A stretch of 64,000 bases of DNA from Streptomyces echinoruber (GCF_014651135.1 NZ_BMWH01000003.1:292359-356358), one strand, 5' to 3'. Positions 31,845 to 40,589 are shown, counted from the stretch's first letter. A program made the numbers and translations. The notes: generated by a model from the letters alone, not told the origin.

Positions 31845-32493
31845 TCCGCGATATCCCCACGGCCTGCGCGACCCCCGCCGCCGTCAGTCCCTCCTCGGCC
31901 TCCCGCAGAGCGACCGTCACCCGTTCCAGCGTGGGCGCGCTCAGCCCCTTGGGCAGGGCCGCCGGCCCCGGCGCCCGCAGCACCGCAAGCGCCCGGTCGA
32001 CCTCGTCCTGACCGCTCGCCTCGCCCGCCCCGGCCGCCGCCCGGAACTCGGCGTACCGCACGAGCCGGTCCCGCAGGGTCGCGAAGGTGAACGGCTTGAG
32101 CACGTACTGCACCACCCCCAGTGACACGCCCTCCCGGACCACCGCCAGGTCCCGCGCCGACGTCACCGCGATGACGTCCGCGTGGTGGCCGGCCGCCCGC
32201 AGGGTGCGCGCCAGGTGCAGCCCGTGCACGTCGGGCAGGTGCAGGTCGAGCAGGAGGAGGTCCACCGGCATGCGCTCCAGCGCGCGCCGCGCCTCGACGC
32301 CGGTGTGGGCCTTGCCGACGGCGACGAACCCCGGCACCCGGCCGACGTACATCACATGCGCGTCCGCGGCCACGGGGTCGTCCTCCACCACCAGGACGCG
32401 TATCGGCCCCTGATCCTCCCGGTCCTTCCGGTCCCCCTGCTTCCCCCGGTTCTCCTGGTCCCCCCGCCTCCCCCGACTCGCCTGGCCCGTCAT
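31717..32493 (-). CDS. CitB/DcuR-family response regulator
   Basis: The 258-residue protein has a receiver domain (about 31-150: RVLVVEDDP, phospho-acceptor Asp83 in LLLLDLHLPDVHG, Lys in YVLKPF) and a C-terminal helix-turn-helix (about 195-250, LTAAGVAQAVGISRITARRY) of the CitB/DcuR type. It has an unusual charged repeat-like N-terminus (DQENRGKQGDRKDREDQGP). It overlaps the sensor kinase gene by 4 bp and is its cognate regulator. The divergent DctA-type transporter gene is the probable target. The 3' end overlaps the convergent STAND gene by 128 bp. Confidence 0.9.
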   Translation of the reverse strand: MTGQASRGRRGDQENRGKQGDRKDREDQGPIRVLVVEDDPVAADAHVMYVGRVPGFVAVGKAHTGVEARRALERMPVDLLLLDLHLPDVHGLHLARTLRAAGHHADVIAVTSARDLAVVREGVSLGVVQYVLKPFTFATLRDRLVRYAEFRAAAGAGEASGQDEVDRALAVLRAPGPAALPKGLSAPTLERVTVALREAEEGLTAAGVAQAVGISRITARRYLEHLVEAGRAERRPLYGQVGRPELVYRWVSGAGRRR

Positions 32494-34184
32494 GCCTCAC
32501 CTCCGGAAACGGCGCCCCCTGCGACTGCGTCCGCGGGCGCGGCGGTGTCACCCGCGCCCTGCAGCGGCACCCGCAGCGGCAGCCGTACCTCGAAGAGCGC
32601 CCCGCCCCCGTCGGCCTGGGCGACCGACAGGCTGCCGCCGTGCCGGTGCACGGCCTGCCGGACCAGGGCCAGACCCAGTCCCCGCCCGCCCGGCCCGGCC
32701 GGTTTGGTGGAGAAGCCGCGCCGGAAGACGAGGTCGGCGTGGGCCGGGTCCACTCCGGGGCCGGTGTCGCCGACGCGCAGCACCAGTTCGGCGTCCTGCC
32801 GCGTGCGGGCGGTCACCGTCACCGTCACCCGCGCCGGTGTGCCGCCCTGCGCCGCGTCCACCGCGTTGTCGATCAGGTTGCCGAGGATGGTGACCAGGTC
32901 GCGGGCGGGGAGGGTGGTGGGGAGCACTCCGTCGTCCAGGCGGCTGTCCGGCGACACCACCAGCTCCACGCCCCGCTCGTTGGCCTGCGCGGTCTTGCCC
33001 AGCAGCAGGGCGGCGAGGACGGGCTCGCTCACGGCCGCCACCACCTGGTCGGTGAGCGCCTGGGCGAGTTCCAGTTCCGCGGTGGCGAACTCCACCGCCT
33101 CCTCCGCCCGGCCCAGTTCGATCAGGGACACGACCGTGTGCAGGCGGTTGGCCGCCTCGTGCGCCTGGGAGCGCAGCGCCTGCGTGAAGCCGCGCTCCGA
33201 GTCCAACTCGCCCATCAGGGACTGCAGTTCGGTCACGTCCCGCAGCGTCACGATGGTGCCGCGGCGCTCCCCGCCGGACACGGGGGAGGTGTTGACGACG
33301 ATCACCCGGTCCGCGGTGAGGTGCACCTCGTCCACCCGCGGCTCGGAGGACAGCAGGGCGCCGGTCAGCGGCGCGGGCAGGCCGAGGTCGGCGACCCGCC
33401 GGCCCACCACGGTGTCCCGGGGGCCGAAGCCCAGCAGCTCGCGTCCGCCGTCGTTGACCAGCGCCACCCGGTACTGCCCGTCCAGCATCAGCAGGCCCTC
33501 GCGCACGGCGTGCAGCGCGGCCTGGTGGTAGTCGTGCATGCGGCTCAGCTCGGCGGCGTTCATGCCGTGGGTGTGCCGGCGCAGGCGCGCGTTGATGACG
33601 TACGTGCCGATCGCGCCGAGGGCGAGGACCCCGGCCGCGACACCGAGCAGCGCGGTGAGCTGGTCCTGCACCCGGCGGCTGATGGCCTCCACCCGGATGC
33701 CGGCGCTCACCAGGCCGACGACGTGCCCGGCGTCCTCGATCGGGGCGACGGCGCGGACGGAGGGGCCGAGGGTGCCGGTGTAGGTCTCGGTGAAGGGCCT
33801 GCCGTGCTGGGCGGGCGCGATGTGGCCGAGGAAGCGCCGGCCGATCTGCTTCTCGTCGGGGTGGGTCCAGCGGATGCCCCGCGGGTTCATGATCGTGACG
33901 AAGTCGACCCCGGTGTCGTGCTGGACGCGCAGCGCGTAGGGCTGCAGCCGCGCCGTCGGGTCCGCGGTGCGGGCGGCCGCCCGTACGGAGGGGGAGTCGG
34001 CGACCGAGCGGGCCACCGCCATGGCCTGCCGGCCGGCCGCGTCCCGGGCCTCGTCGCGGTCGCTGACGTAGGTGAACAGCGCGTACCCGGCGACGACGAG
34101 CGCGAGCAGCACGGCCTGCATGGCGAAGAGCTGGCCGGCCAGGCTGCGGGGCCCGGGGAGCCGGGGCATACGGGGTGCGCGCAT
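32490..34184 (-). CDS. CitA/DcuS-type sensor histidine kinase
   Basis: The 564-residue membrane kinase has TM1 at about 19-39, an extracellular PAS-like sensor domain (about 42-175), TM2 at about 177-198, a cytosolic PAS domain (about 215-320) and the kinase core. His342 in QAHEAANRLHTV is the phospho-acceptor typical of the citrate/C4-dicarboxylate group. The ATP lid motifs are NLIDNAVDAA, GDTGPGVDP and GRGLGLALVR. It senses an extracellular carboxylate and signals to the overlapping response regulator. The divergent transporter (34431) supports a C4-dicarboxylate signal. Confidence 0.92.
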   Translation of the reverse strand: MRAPRMPRLPGPRSLAGQLFAMQAVLLALVVAGYALFTYVSDRDEARDAAGRQAMAVARSVADSPSVRAAARTADPTARLQPYALRVQHDTGVDFVTIMNPRGIRWTHPDEKQIGRRFLGHIAPAQHGRPFTETYTGTLGPSVRAVAPIEDAGHVVGLVSAGIRVEAISRRVQDQLTALLGVAAGVLALGAIGTYVINARLRRHTHGMNAAELSRMHDYHQAALHAVREGLLMLDGQYRVALVNDGGRELLGFGPRDTVVGRRVADLGLPAPLTGALLSSEPRVDEVHLTADRVIVVNTSPVSGGERRGTIVTLRDVTELQSLMGELDSERGFTQALRSQAHEAANRLHTVVSLIELGRAEEAVEFATAELELAQALTDQVVAAVSEPVLAALLLGKTAQANERGVELVVSPDSRLDDGVLPTTLPARDLVTILGNLIDNAVDAAQGGTPARVTVTVTARTRQDAELVLRVGDTGPGVDPAHADLVFRRGFSTKPAGPGGRGLGLALVRQAVHRHGGSLSVAQADGGGALFEVRLPLRVPLQGAGDTAAPADAVAGGAVSGGEA

Positions 34185-34430
34185 GGCACTCAGTCTGCCT
34201 CCGCGGGTCTGTGGGCGAACCTCCGCGTCTCCAGGTGAACGGACTCCGGGTCCTCCGGCGAGCGGACTCCGCGTCTCCCGTGCCCCACTCCGCGTCTCCC
34301 GGTGAACTCAATGAACGGAAGGGTGACCGCCCTCACACAGCGGGAGATAGTCACGGCAATCCCCGTAGGGCAACCCCCGGACGTGAGCCGCACGCCGGTG
34401 ATGCCGACAGCGTCGTCAAGGAGGGCCGCC

Positions 34431-35822
34431 GTGACCAGCACGACCGATACGGCACCTGCCGCACCCGCAGCCAGGCGGGACCGTACCCACTACCTCTACA
34501 TCGCGGTGATCGTCGCGGTGCTCCTCGGCGTCGCCGTGGGATTCGCCGCACCGGACTTCGCCAAGGAGCTCAAGCCGATCGGCACGGGCTTCGTGAACCT
34601 GATCAAGATGATGATCTCGCCGATCATCTTCTGCACGATCGTCCTCGGCGTCGGCTCCGTGCGCCGGGCCGCGAAGGTCGGCAAGGTGGGCGGCCTGGCG
34701 ATCGGCTACTTCCTCGCGATGTCGTTCGTGGCGCTGGCCATCGGCCTCGTGGTGGGCAACATCATCCACCCCGGTGACGGGATGCACCTGACCGAGGCCG
34801 TCAAGGGCGTCGGCCACGAGCAGGCCCAGGGCGCCAGCGAGAGCACCCAGGACTTCCTGCTCGGCATCATCCCGACCACCCTGGTCTCGGCCTTCACCGA
34901 GGGCCAGGTGCTGCAGACGCTGCTGGTGGCGCTGCTCGTCGGGTTCGCGCTGCAGGCCATGGGTGGCAAGGGCGAGCCGGTGCTGCGCGGCGTCGAGCAC
35001 ATCCAGCGGCTCGTCTTCCGCGTCCTGGCCATGATCATGTGGGCGGCGCCGGTCGGCGCGTTCGGCGCGATGGCCGCCGTCGTCGGCGAGACCGGCATGG
35101 ACGCGGTGAAGGCCCTGGCCACGATCATGCTCGGCTTCTACGTCACCTGCGTGCTGTTCGTCTTCGTCGTCCTCGGCACGCTGCTGCGCCTGGCCACGGG
35201 GGTCGGCCTGCCGGCGCTGCTGAAGTACCTGGGCCGCGAGTTCCTGCTGATCCTGTCCACGTCGTCGTCGGAGTCCGCGCTGCCGCGGCTGATCGCGAAG
35301 ATGGAGCACCTGGGCGTGGCCCGTCCGGTCGTCGGCATCACCGTGCCGACCGGGTACTCCTTCAACCTCGACGGCACGATGATCTACCTCACCATGGCCT
35401 CGCTGTTCATCGCCGACGCCATGGACCAGCCGCTGTCGATCGGCGGGCAGATCACTCTGCTGCTGTTCATGATGGTCGCCTCCAAGGGTGCCGCCGGCGT
35501 CACCGGCGCGGGCCTGGCCACGCTGGCCGGCGCCCTGCAGTCGCACAAGCCCGCGCTGGTGGACGGCGTCGGCCTCATCGTCGGCATCGACCGCTTCATG
35601 AGCGAGGCGCGCGCCCTGACCAACTTCGCCGGCAACGCCGTCGCCACCCTGCTCATCGGCACCTGGACCGGCGAGGTCGACAAGGAGCGGGTGCGCCGGG
35701 TGCTCGCCGGCGAGCTGCCCTTCGACGAGCGGACGCTGCTCGACGACGCCTCCGGCGACGGCGCCCCGAAGCACCTGCCGGAGCAGCGCGAGGGCGGCGA
35801 GAAGGAGCTCGCCACGGCGTAG
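34431..35822 (+). CDS. C4-dicarboxylate:cation symporter, DctA-type
   Basis: The 463-residue membrane protein belongs to the dicarboxylate/amino acid:cation symporter family. Eight or so hydrophobic helices are present. Family signatures are the serine-rich reentrant loop ILSTSSSESALPRL, the substrate helix VPTGYSFNLDGTMIYL and SKGAAGVTGAGLATLAG. The Arg in the last helix (DRFMSEARALTNFAGNAVAT) favours dicarboxylates over neutral amino acids. The GTG at 34431 has AAGGAGG just upstream; an in-frame ATG at 34302 has no ribosome site. It is divergent from the CitA/CitB-like two-component genes, which probably induce it. Confidence 0.9.
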   Translation: MTSTTDTAPAAPAARRDRTHYLYIAVIVAVLLGVAVGFAAPDFAKELKPIGTGFVNLIKMMISPIIFCTIVLGVGSVRRAAKVGKVGGLAIGYFLAMSFVALAIGLVVGNIIHPGDGMHLTEAVKGVGHEQAQGASESTQDFLLGIIPTTLVSAFTEGQVLQTLLVALLVGFALQAMGGKGEPVLRGVEHIQRLVFRVLAMIMWAAPVGAFGAMAAVVGETGMDAVKALATIMLGFYVTCVLFVFVVLGTLLRLATGVGLPALLKYLGREFLLILSTSSSESALPRLIAKMEHLGVARPVVGITVPTGYSFNLDGTMIYLTMASLFIADAMDQPLSIGGQITLLLFMMVASKGAAGVTGAGLATLAGALQSHKPALVDGVGLIVGIDRFMSEARALTNFAGNAVATLLIGTWTGEVDKERVRRVLAGELPFDERTLLDDASGDGAPKHLPEQREGGEKELATA

Positions 35823-36046
35823 GCGCGCGAGACCGCCACGACGCAGGTGCGCACGCCCTCCCGGACTCCGGGCGGCGGTGGAACCTCACCTCGTCGTCCC
35901 GCCCGCCGGGCCCGGTCGAGACGCCGGGCGGTCAGGCCCTCCCCGTGGCCCGGCCGCCCGGCTCTGCGCGCTTCAGGGCTGCTGACCCGGGGTTTCGGGG
36001 CCGCTGCCCCAGGACTTCAGGGCCGCTGACCCGGGATTTCAGGCCC

Positions 36047-36156
36047 GCCCGCTCAGGGCGCCGCCAGCCCGTGCTACCAGTTCCGCCGCCCGCTCAGGGC
36101 CCCGCCGGCCGCCGCCCGCTCAGGGCGCCGCCAGCCGTGCCACCAGTTCCGCCGCC
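36047..36156. repeat. Partial tandem duplication at the 3' end of the TetR gene
   Basis: The 43-bp segment containing the TetR stop codon and last codons (36114-36156) is repeated with few changes at 36047-36090. It is a recent local duplication in the gap after the symporter gene, and no gene is disrupted. Confidence 0.8.
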
Positions 36157-36740
36157 GGCGCGGCGGGCACGCCGGAGGCGGTGAGGAGGGTGACCGCGGC
36201 GGAGCGGCCCGCCTCGCGCGGTGCCAGCAGGCCGTCGTTGACCGCCTCCATGAGGGCGAACAGCAGCTGTTCGTGCACGTACGCCAGGGCCGGGGCGGGC
36301 AGCGGGGAGGTGAAGACGCCCTCGTCCAGGCCGCGCTGGAGCAGGCGTTCGGCGTCGGCGCGGACGGGGGCGAGGCGTTCTCGGATGCCCTGCATGGTGA
36401 CCGTGCGCTGGGCGAGCGCGACCAGCAGCCGGTAGCGGTCGGCGATCTCCCACACCTTCAGCACCGAGCGGGCCACCGCCTCGGCCGGGTCCGCCACGCC
36501 CTCCCGGGCTTCCGCGTGCGCCGCGGCCACCGCCTCCAGGGCGTCGTCGACGAGCGTGCTGACCAGCGCCTCGCGGCTCGGGAAGTGCCCGTACACCGTG
36601 CGTCGTACGACGCCGGCGGCGCGCGCGATCTGGTCCATGGACGCGTCGGGGTCGCGCAGCAGCTCGGCGAGGGCGACGTCGAGGATACGGCGCCGGTTGG
36701 TGCCGGCGCGGCTGGTGGTGCCCTGGGTCATGGCTGCCAT
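36120..36740 (-). CDS. TetR-family repressor of the adjacent MFS gene
   Basis: The 206-residue regulator has the TetR helix-turn-helix at about 15-62 (RRRILDVALAELLRDPDASM, DQIARAAGVVRRTVYGHFPS) and a helical ligand domain. The ATG at 36738-36740 is favoured over 36731 because GGAGGG lies 4 bases upstream. It is divergent from the MFS exporter gene across 124 bp that hold three 18-bp palindromes, so it almost certainly represses both genes and is released by a drug-like ligand, as in typical TetR/DHA2 efflux pairs. Confidence 0.9.
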   Translation of the reverse strand: MAAMTQGTTSRAGTNRRRILDVALAELLRDPDASMDQIARAAGVVRRTVYGHFPSREALVSTLVDDALEAVAAAHAEAREGVADPAEAVARSVLKVWEIADRYRLLVALAQRTVTMQGIRERLAPVRADAERLLQRGLDEGVFTSPLPAPALAYVHEQLLFALMEAVNDGLLAPREAGRSAAVTLLTASGVPAAPAAELVARLAAP

Positions 36741-36757
36741 TGTGCCCTCCCAACGAT

Positions 36758-36821
36758 TTGCACAGCGTTGTGCAGTGGGCGTACATTGCACATCGTTGTG
36801 CAACTGCACAGCAGTGTGCAA
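36758..36821. promoter_or_regulatory. Triple TetR operator (three TTGCACA-N4-TGTGCAA palindromes)
   Basis: Three 18-bp inverted repeats occur at 36758-36775, 36786-36803 and 36804-36821, with consensus TTGCACANCGTTGTGCAA. The last two abut. They fill the divergent tetR-MFS promoter region and would give cooperative control of both genes. Confidence 0.85.
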
Positions 36822-36864
36822 GTAGTGCGCGAGCAACCTCGTGCAGGAAGGCGACACCCTGGCC

Positions 36865-38745
36865 ATGCGACTCGTCCTGACCGAACCGGTCGACCAGATG
36901 GAGCGGCCCTACGCCCGGCGCTGGTGGGCGCTCCTCGTGCTGTGCCTGAGCCTGCTGATCATCGTGATGGCGAACACCGCCCTCACGGTCGCGGCCCCCG
37001 ACATGACCCGCGACCTCGGCCTGACCAGCGCCGACCTGCAGTGGGTGATCGACGGCTACACCGTGCCGTACGCGGCGCTGATGCTGCTGCTCGGCGCGGT
37101 CGGCGACAAGTACAGCCGCCGCGGCGCGCTCCTGCTCGGACTCGTCGTCTTCGGCGGCGGCGCGGTCCTCGGCTCGCTCGTCGACAGCGCCGCGGCCGTC
37201 GTCGCGGCCCGCGCGGTGATGGGCGTCGGCGCCGCGCTGATCATGCCGGCCACCCTGTCCCTGCTGGCCGCGACCTTCCCGCGCCGCGAGCGCGCCCGCG
37301 CCATCACCCTGTGGACCGCGACCGCCGGCCTCGCCATCGCCGCCGGCCCGCTGGTCGCCGGGGCGCTGCTGGAGCACCACGGCTGGGCCTCGACGTTCCT
37401 GATCAACGTGCCGGTCGCCGCCGTCGCCCTGGTCGGCGCCCTGGTCCTGGTCCCGCCGTCCCGGGCCGGCCACCACGAGCGGATCGACTACATCGGCGGG
37501 CTGCTGAGCGTGGTGTGGATCGGCTCCCTCGTCTACATGATCATCGAGGGCCCGCACTTCGGCTGGGGCGCCCGGGCGGTCACGGCGGCGGTCGTGGCGG
37601 GCGCGGGGCTGGTCCTCTTCGTCCTGTGGGAGCTGCGCCACCCGCGCCCGGTCCTCGACGTGCGCCGCTTCACCGCCCGCCGCTTCGCCGGCGCCAACCT
37701 CGCCGTCGCGCTGTTCTTCCTCGCCGTCTTCGGCGCCTTCTACTACCTCACCCAGCACCTGCAGTTCGTCCTCGGCTACGACGCCCTGCAGACGGGCCTG
37801 CGGATGCTGCCGCTGGCCGGCGCGGTCTTCGTCGGCTCGGCCCTGACCGGGTACCTCACCCCGCGCCTCGGCATGAGGCCGACGGTGACCGCGGGCATGG
37901 TCGGCGGCACGACCGCCCTCGCGCTGCTCACCCGGATCGACTCCGGTTCGTCCTACGGCGACTTCGTGGCACCCCTGGTCGTCCTCGGCCTGGCGATCGG
38001 GCTCGCGCTCTCGCCCTGCACCGACACGATCATGGGCTCCTTCCCGGAGGCCGAACTCGGCGTGGGCGGCGCCGTCAACGACACCTCGCTGGAACTCGGC
38101 GGCTCCCTCGGCATCGCCATCCTCGGCTCGCTGCTGTCGACCTCGTACGCCGACCGCCTCGCGGACGCCACCCGGGGCAGCGCGCTGCCGACGGGCGCGC
38201 GGGAGACCGCGCAGGACTCCGTCGGCGCCGGCTACCAGGTCGCGCGGGCCGTCGGCGCCAAGGCCCGGCAGCTCGCCGAGCAGGCCGCGCACACCGGCGA
38301 CCCGCAGCAGGCCGCCGCGCTGAAGGCGCAGGCCGGGCAGCTGTCCGCCGGCTCCCGGCAGATGGCGGACGCGGTCGGCTCCGCCTTCTCCGACGCCGTC
38401 GCCCACACCAGCCTGGTCGGCGCGGTGATCCTCGGCGTCGGCACGATCCTGGTCGCGCTGCTGCTGCCGCGCCGCGAGCGGCCCGCCGGGCAGCCCACCG
38501 CGCGGTCGGCCGAGCAGTCAGCCGAACGGCCCGCCGCGCGGCCCGCCGAGCAGTCAGCCGAACGGCCCGCCGGGCAGCCCACCGCGCGGCCCGCCGAGCA
38601 GTCAGCCGAACGGCCCGCCGAACGGTCCACCGAAAGGCCCGCCGGGCAGGCCACCGAACGGCCCGCCGAGCAGCGGTCCGCCGCGCAGTCCGCCGGGACG
38701 CGGCAGCGGCAGGAGGAACGGGCGGGCGCCACCGGGACCTCCTGA
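36865..38745 (+). CDS. MFS multidrug exporter, DHA2 (14-TM) family
   Basis: The 626-residue transporter shows the DHA2 pattern of 14 membrane helices in residues 20-545. Motif A is GAVGDKYSRRGALLLG and motif C is GLAIAAGPLVAGALLEHHGW. The helix-1 sequence IIVMANTALTVAAPDM and VIDGYTVPYAAL are typical of proton-coupled drug exporters. After helix 14 an unusual 80-residue hydrophilic tail repeats Ala-Glu-Gln-Ser-Ala-Glu-Arg-Pro-Ala. ATG 36865 fits the conserved N-terminus; GTG 36841 is possible. The divergent TetR and triple operator indicate drug-inducible expression. Confidence 0.9.
   Translation: MRLVLTEPVDQMERPYARRWWALLVLCLSLLIIVMANTALTVAAPDMTRDLGLTSADLQWVIDGYTVPYAALMLLLGAVGDKYSRRGALLLGLVVFGGGAVLGSLVDSAAAVVAARAVMGVGAALIMPATLSLLAATFPRRERARAITLWTATAGLAIAAGPLVAGALLEHHGWASTFLINVPVAAVALVGALVLVPPSRAGHHERIDYIGGLLSVVWIGSLVYMIIEGPHFGWGARAVTAAVVAGAGLVLFVLWELRHPRPVLDVRRFTARRFAGANLAVALFFLAVFGAFYYLTQHLQFVLGYDALQTGLRMLPLAGAVFVGSALTGYLTPRLGMRPTVTAGMVGGTTALALLTRIDSGSSYGDFVAPLVVLGLAIGLALSPCTDTIMGSFPEAELGVGGAVNDTSLELGGSLGIAILGSLLSTSYADRLADATRGSALPTGARETAQDSVGAGYQVARAVGAKARQLAEQAAHTGDPQQAAALKAQAGQLSAGSRQMADAVGSAFSDAVAHTSLVGAVILGVGTILVALLLPRRERPAGQPTARSAEQSAERPAARPAEQSAERPAGQPTARPAEQSAERPAERSTERPAGQATERPAEQRSAAQSAGTRQRQEERAGATGTS
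38500..38690 (+). repeat. Tandem repeats encoding the MFS C-terminal tail
   Basis: A 27-36-bp degenerate repeat (GAGCAGTCAGCCGAACGGCC and variants) recurs four or more times and encodes the AEQSAERPA motif at the C-terminus of the exporter. Copy number is likely to vary between strains. Confidence 0.8.
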
Positions 38746-38866
38746 CCCGGCTCCCCGCGGACCGCCGCCCCGCCCGCATCCACTAACGTGCCGTGCCGGA
38801 ACCAACCGGGACGGCACGTCCGTCCCTGCAGTTCATCCATGAAGTGCGTGGGAGGCACGGGGGAAG

Positions 38867-39640
38867 ATGAGGATCGACTGGAACCGGCGCACCTGCGCCC
38901 GCCGCGGGCACGTGACGTACGCCCCCGACGACCCGCGGCTCAGGATCCGGCTGCACGCGCAGACGGCGGTCGGCGAGGTGTGGCGGTGCCTGCGCTGCGG
39001 CGACTTCGTGCTCGGCGAGCCGCACGGCTCCGGGCCGGCCGCCGAGGCGCCGCTGGTGCCGCGCGGCAAGGTGCTGCGCGACCTGTTCGTCCTGCGCTTC
39101 CTCGCGATCGAGCGGGCGCTGCGCGGGGTGTTCGTGGTGCTGGTCGCGGTGGCGGTGTGGAGGTTCAGCAACAGCCAGGACGCGGTGCGCCGCCTCTTCG
39201 AGGAGTACCTGGACGTCTTCCGCCCGGTTTTCCGCCACTTCCATTACGACCTTGACCACTCGCCGCTCGTCGACTCCGTCCGGAAGGTCTTCGGCTACCG
39301 GCACTCCACGCTGCTGACGGTGGCCGGACTGCTGCTCGCCTACGCGCTGGTCGAGCTCGTCGAGGCGGTCGGGCTGTGGTACGCCAAGCGCTGGGCGGAG
39401 TACCTGACCGTGGTCGCCACCGCCGCCTTCCTGCCGCTGGAGGTCTACGAACTCACCGAGCACGTCAGCGGGCTGAAGATCGCCACGCTGGTGCTGAACG
39501 TCCTGGCGGTGCTGTACATCGCCCTCGCCAAGCGGCTGTTCGGCCTGCGCGGCGGCCGCCGCGCCCACGAGGAAGAACGGCGCAGCGCCTCGCTACTGGA
39601 GGTGGAGGAGTCGGCGGGAACGGCGACGCCGGTCCCCTAA
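38867..39640 (+). CDS. DUF2127 membrane protein
   Basis: The 257-residue protein starts with a soluble part containing Cys-rich elements (RRTCARRGHVTYAP and WRCLRCGDFVLG, perhaps a small metal site). Four membrane helices follow: about 85-100 (LRGVFVVLVAVAVW), 145-163 (LLTVAGLLLAYALVELVEAV), 173-190 (YLTVVATAAFLPLEVYEL) and 197-215 (IATLVLNVLAVLYIAL). The EAVGLWYAKRWAEYL element is the DUF2127 hallmark. The family's function is unknown. The ATG follows GGCACGGGGGAAG. It stands alone downstream of the MFS gene. Confidence 0.82.
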   Translation: MRIDWNRRTCARRGHVTYAPDDPRLRIRLHAQTAVGEVWRCLRCGDFVLGEPHGSGPAAEAPLVPRGKVLRDLFVLRFLAIERALRGVFVVLVAVAVWRFSNSQDAVRRLFEEYLDVFRPVFRHFHYDLDHSPLVDSVRKVFGYRHSTLLTVAGLLLAYALVELVEAVGLWYAKRWAEYLTVVATAAFLPLEVYELTEHVSGLKIATLVLNVLAVLYIALAKRLFGLRGGRRAHEEERRSASLLEVEESAGTATPVP

Positions 39641-39770
39641 AACCCTTCGGAACCCTCTTCCCGGAGGCAGGACCCTTTCCCCTTGAGCTTCTCCCCCCGG
39701 GCTCCTCCCCCTGGAAGTCCTTCTCCTGGAACTCCTCCGCTCCCTCCTGGAACTCCACGAACTCCACCCC
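39641..39770. other. Pyrimidine-rich intergenic stretch, no gene
   Basis: Short imperfect repeats of CTTCTCC and CTCCTGGAACTCC run through this gap. No coding potential is evident. Confidence 0.4.
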
Positions 39771-39779
39771 GCGGCCGCG

Positions 39780-39815
39780 CTTGCCCTGACGCAAGCGTCA
39801 GGGCCTACCGTCGTC
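39780..39815 (+). promoter_or_regulatory. MerR-type promoter with palindromic operator
   Basis: A -35-like CTTGCC and a -10-like TACCGT flank the palindrome CCTGACGCAAGCGTCAGG (39784-39801), giving the long spacer typical of MerR-activated promoters. The MerR ATG follows at 39819. Confidence 0.65.
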
Positions 39816-39818
39816 GGC

Positions 39819-40287
39819 ATGCGCATCGGTGAACTGGCGGCACGGGCCGGGACGACGACGCGGGCACTGCGGTACTACGAGGCGCGCGGGCTGCTGCCCG
39901 CGCGGCGGGACGCTGGGGGTGCCCCCTGCTCGAGCGAAGCCGAGAGCTTGCCGAGAGCTTGGGGGAGGGCACCGGACGTACGACGAGAGTGATCTGAGGC
40001 TGCTGCGGCAGATCAGGACGCTGCGGGACTTCGGGTTCGACCTGGAGGAGACGCGGCCCTTCGTGGAGTGCCTGCGCGCCGGGCACCCCGAGGGCGATTC
40101 CTGCCCGGACTCGCTCGCGGTCTACCGGCGCAAGCCGGCCGAGCTGGACGCGCTGATCGGGGAGCTGCGGTCGGTGCGGGCCCAGGTCGGGGCGCAGCCG
40201 GCGCGGGCCGAGGCGGCGGCCCTGGAGAGTCCGGAGCCGCGGTGCGAACGGGGAGGGCCGGGAGGACGAGGAGGGTCGCCGAAGTGA
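39819..40287 (+). pseudogene. MerR-family regulator disrupted by a small insertion
   Basis: The first codons read MRIGELAARAGTTTRALRYY and EARGLLPARR, a normal MerR helix-turn-helix start. The second half, GHRTYDESDLRLLRQIRTLR DFGFDLEETRPFVECLRAG, continues it in another frame. Between them about 50 bp of a palindromic element have been inserted, so translation ends at a TGA (39990-39992) after 57 residues. The C-terminal part with PDSLAVYRRK is otherwise intact, so inactivation is recent. The gene end overlaps the thioredoxin GTG (GTGA), and the thioredoxin gene was presumably its partner. Confidence 0.85.
39915..39967. mobile_element. Miniature palindromic repeat element inserted in merR
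   Basis: The inserted segment contains GGGGGTGCCCCC, then GCTCGAGCGAAGCCGAGAGC, and closes with CTTGGGGGAGG. This is the pattern of short imperfect palindromes dispersed in Streptomyces genomes. Inside it CCGAGAGCTTG is duplicated. Its length shifts the MerR reading frame. Confidence 0.7.
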
Positions 40288-40589
40288 CGGACGCGGATTT
40301 CCGCGCGCAGGTGCTGGACGCACGGCTGCCGGTGCTGGTGGAGTTCACCGCCGGCTGGTGCCCGCCGTGCCGGCAGATGGGGCCGGTGCCGGCCGCGCTC
40401 GCGGCGGAGGAGGGCGAGCGGCTGAAGGTGGTCCGGCTGGACGTCGACACCAATCCCGAGACCACCCACGCCTACAAGGTGCTGTCGATGCCGACGTTCA
40501 TGGTGTTCCGCGACGGTGAGCCGGTGCGGTCCATGGTGGGCGCCCGGTCCAAGCTGCGGCTGCTCCAGGAGCCGGCGGACGTGCTCTGA
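40284..40589 (+). CDS. Thioredoxin
   Basis: The 101-residue protein is a complete small thioredoxin: strand PVLVEFTAGWCPPCRQMGPV with the Cys-Pro-Pro-Cys active site, VVRLDVDTNPETTHAYKVLS, the cis-proline in SMPTFMVFRDG and a closing helix shortened at the C-terminus. The active-site Cys-Pro-Pro-Cys differs from the usual Cys-Gly-Pro-Cys. The GTG at 40284 overlaps the merR stop and has GGAGG 11 bases before it. A rho-independent terminator follows at 40639. Confidence 0.9.
   Translation: MTDADFRAQVLDARLPVLVEFTAGWCPPCRQMGPVPAALAAEEGERLKVVRLDVDTNPETTHAYKVLSMPTFMVFRDGEPVRSMVGARSKLRLLQEPADVL

Noticed and set aside
34302..34430. N-terminal extension of the dicarboxylate symporter from ATG 34302
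   Set aside because: No ribosome site precedes it and the added residues are not hydrophobic or conserved, whereas GTG 34431 has a strong AAGGAGG.
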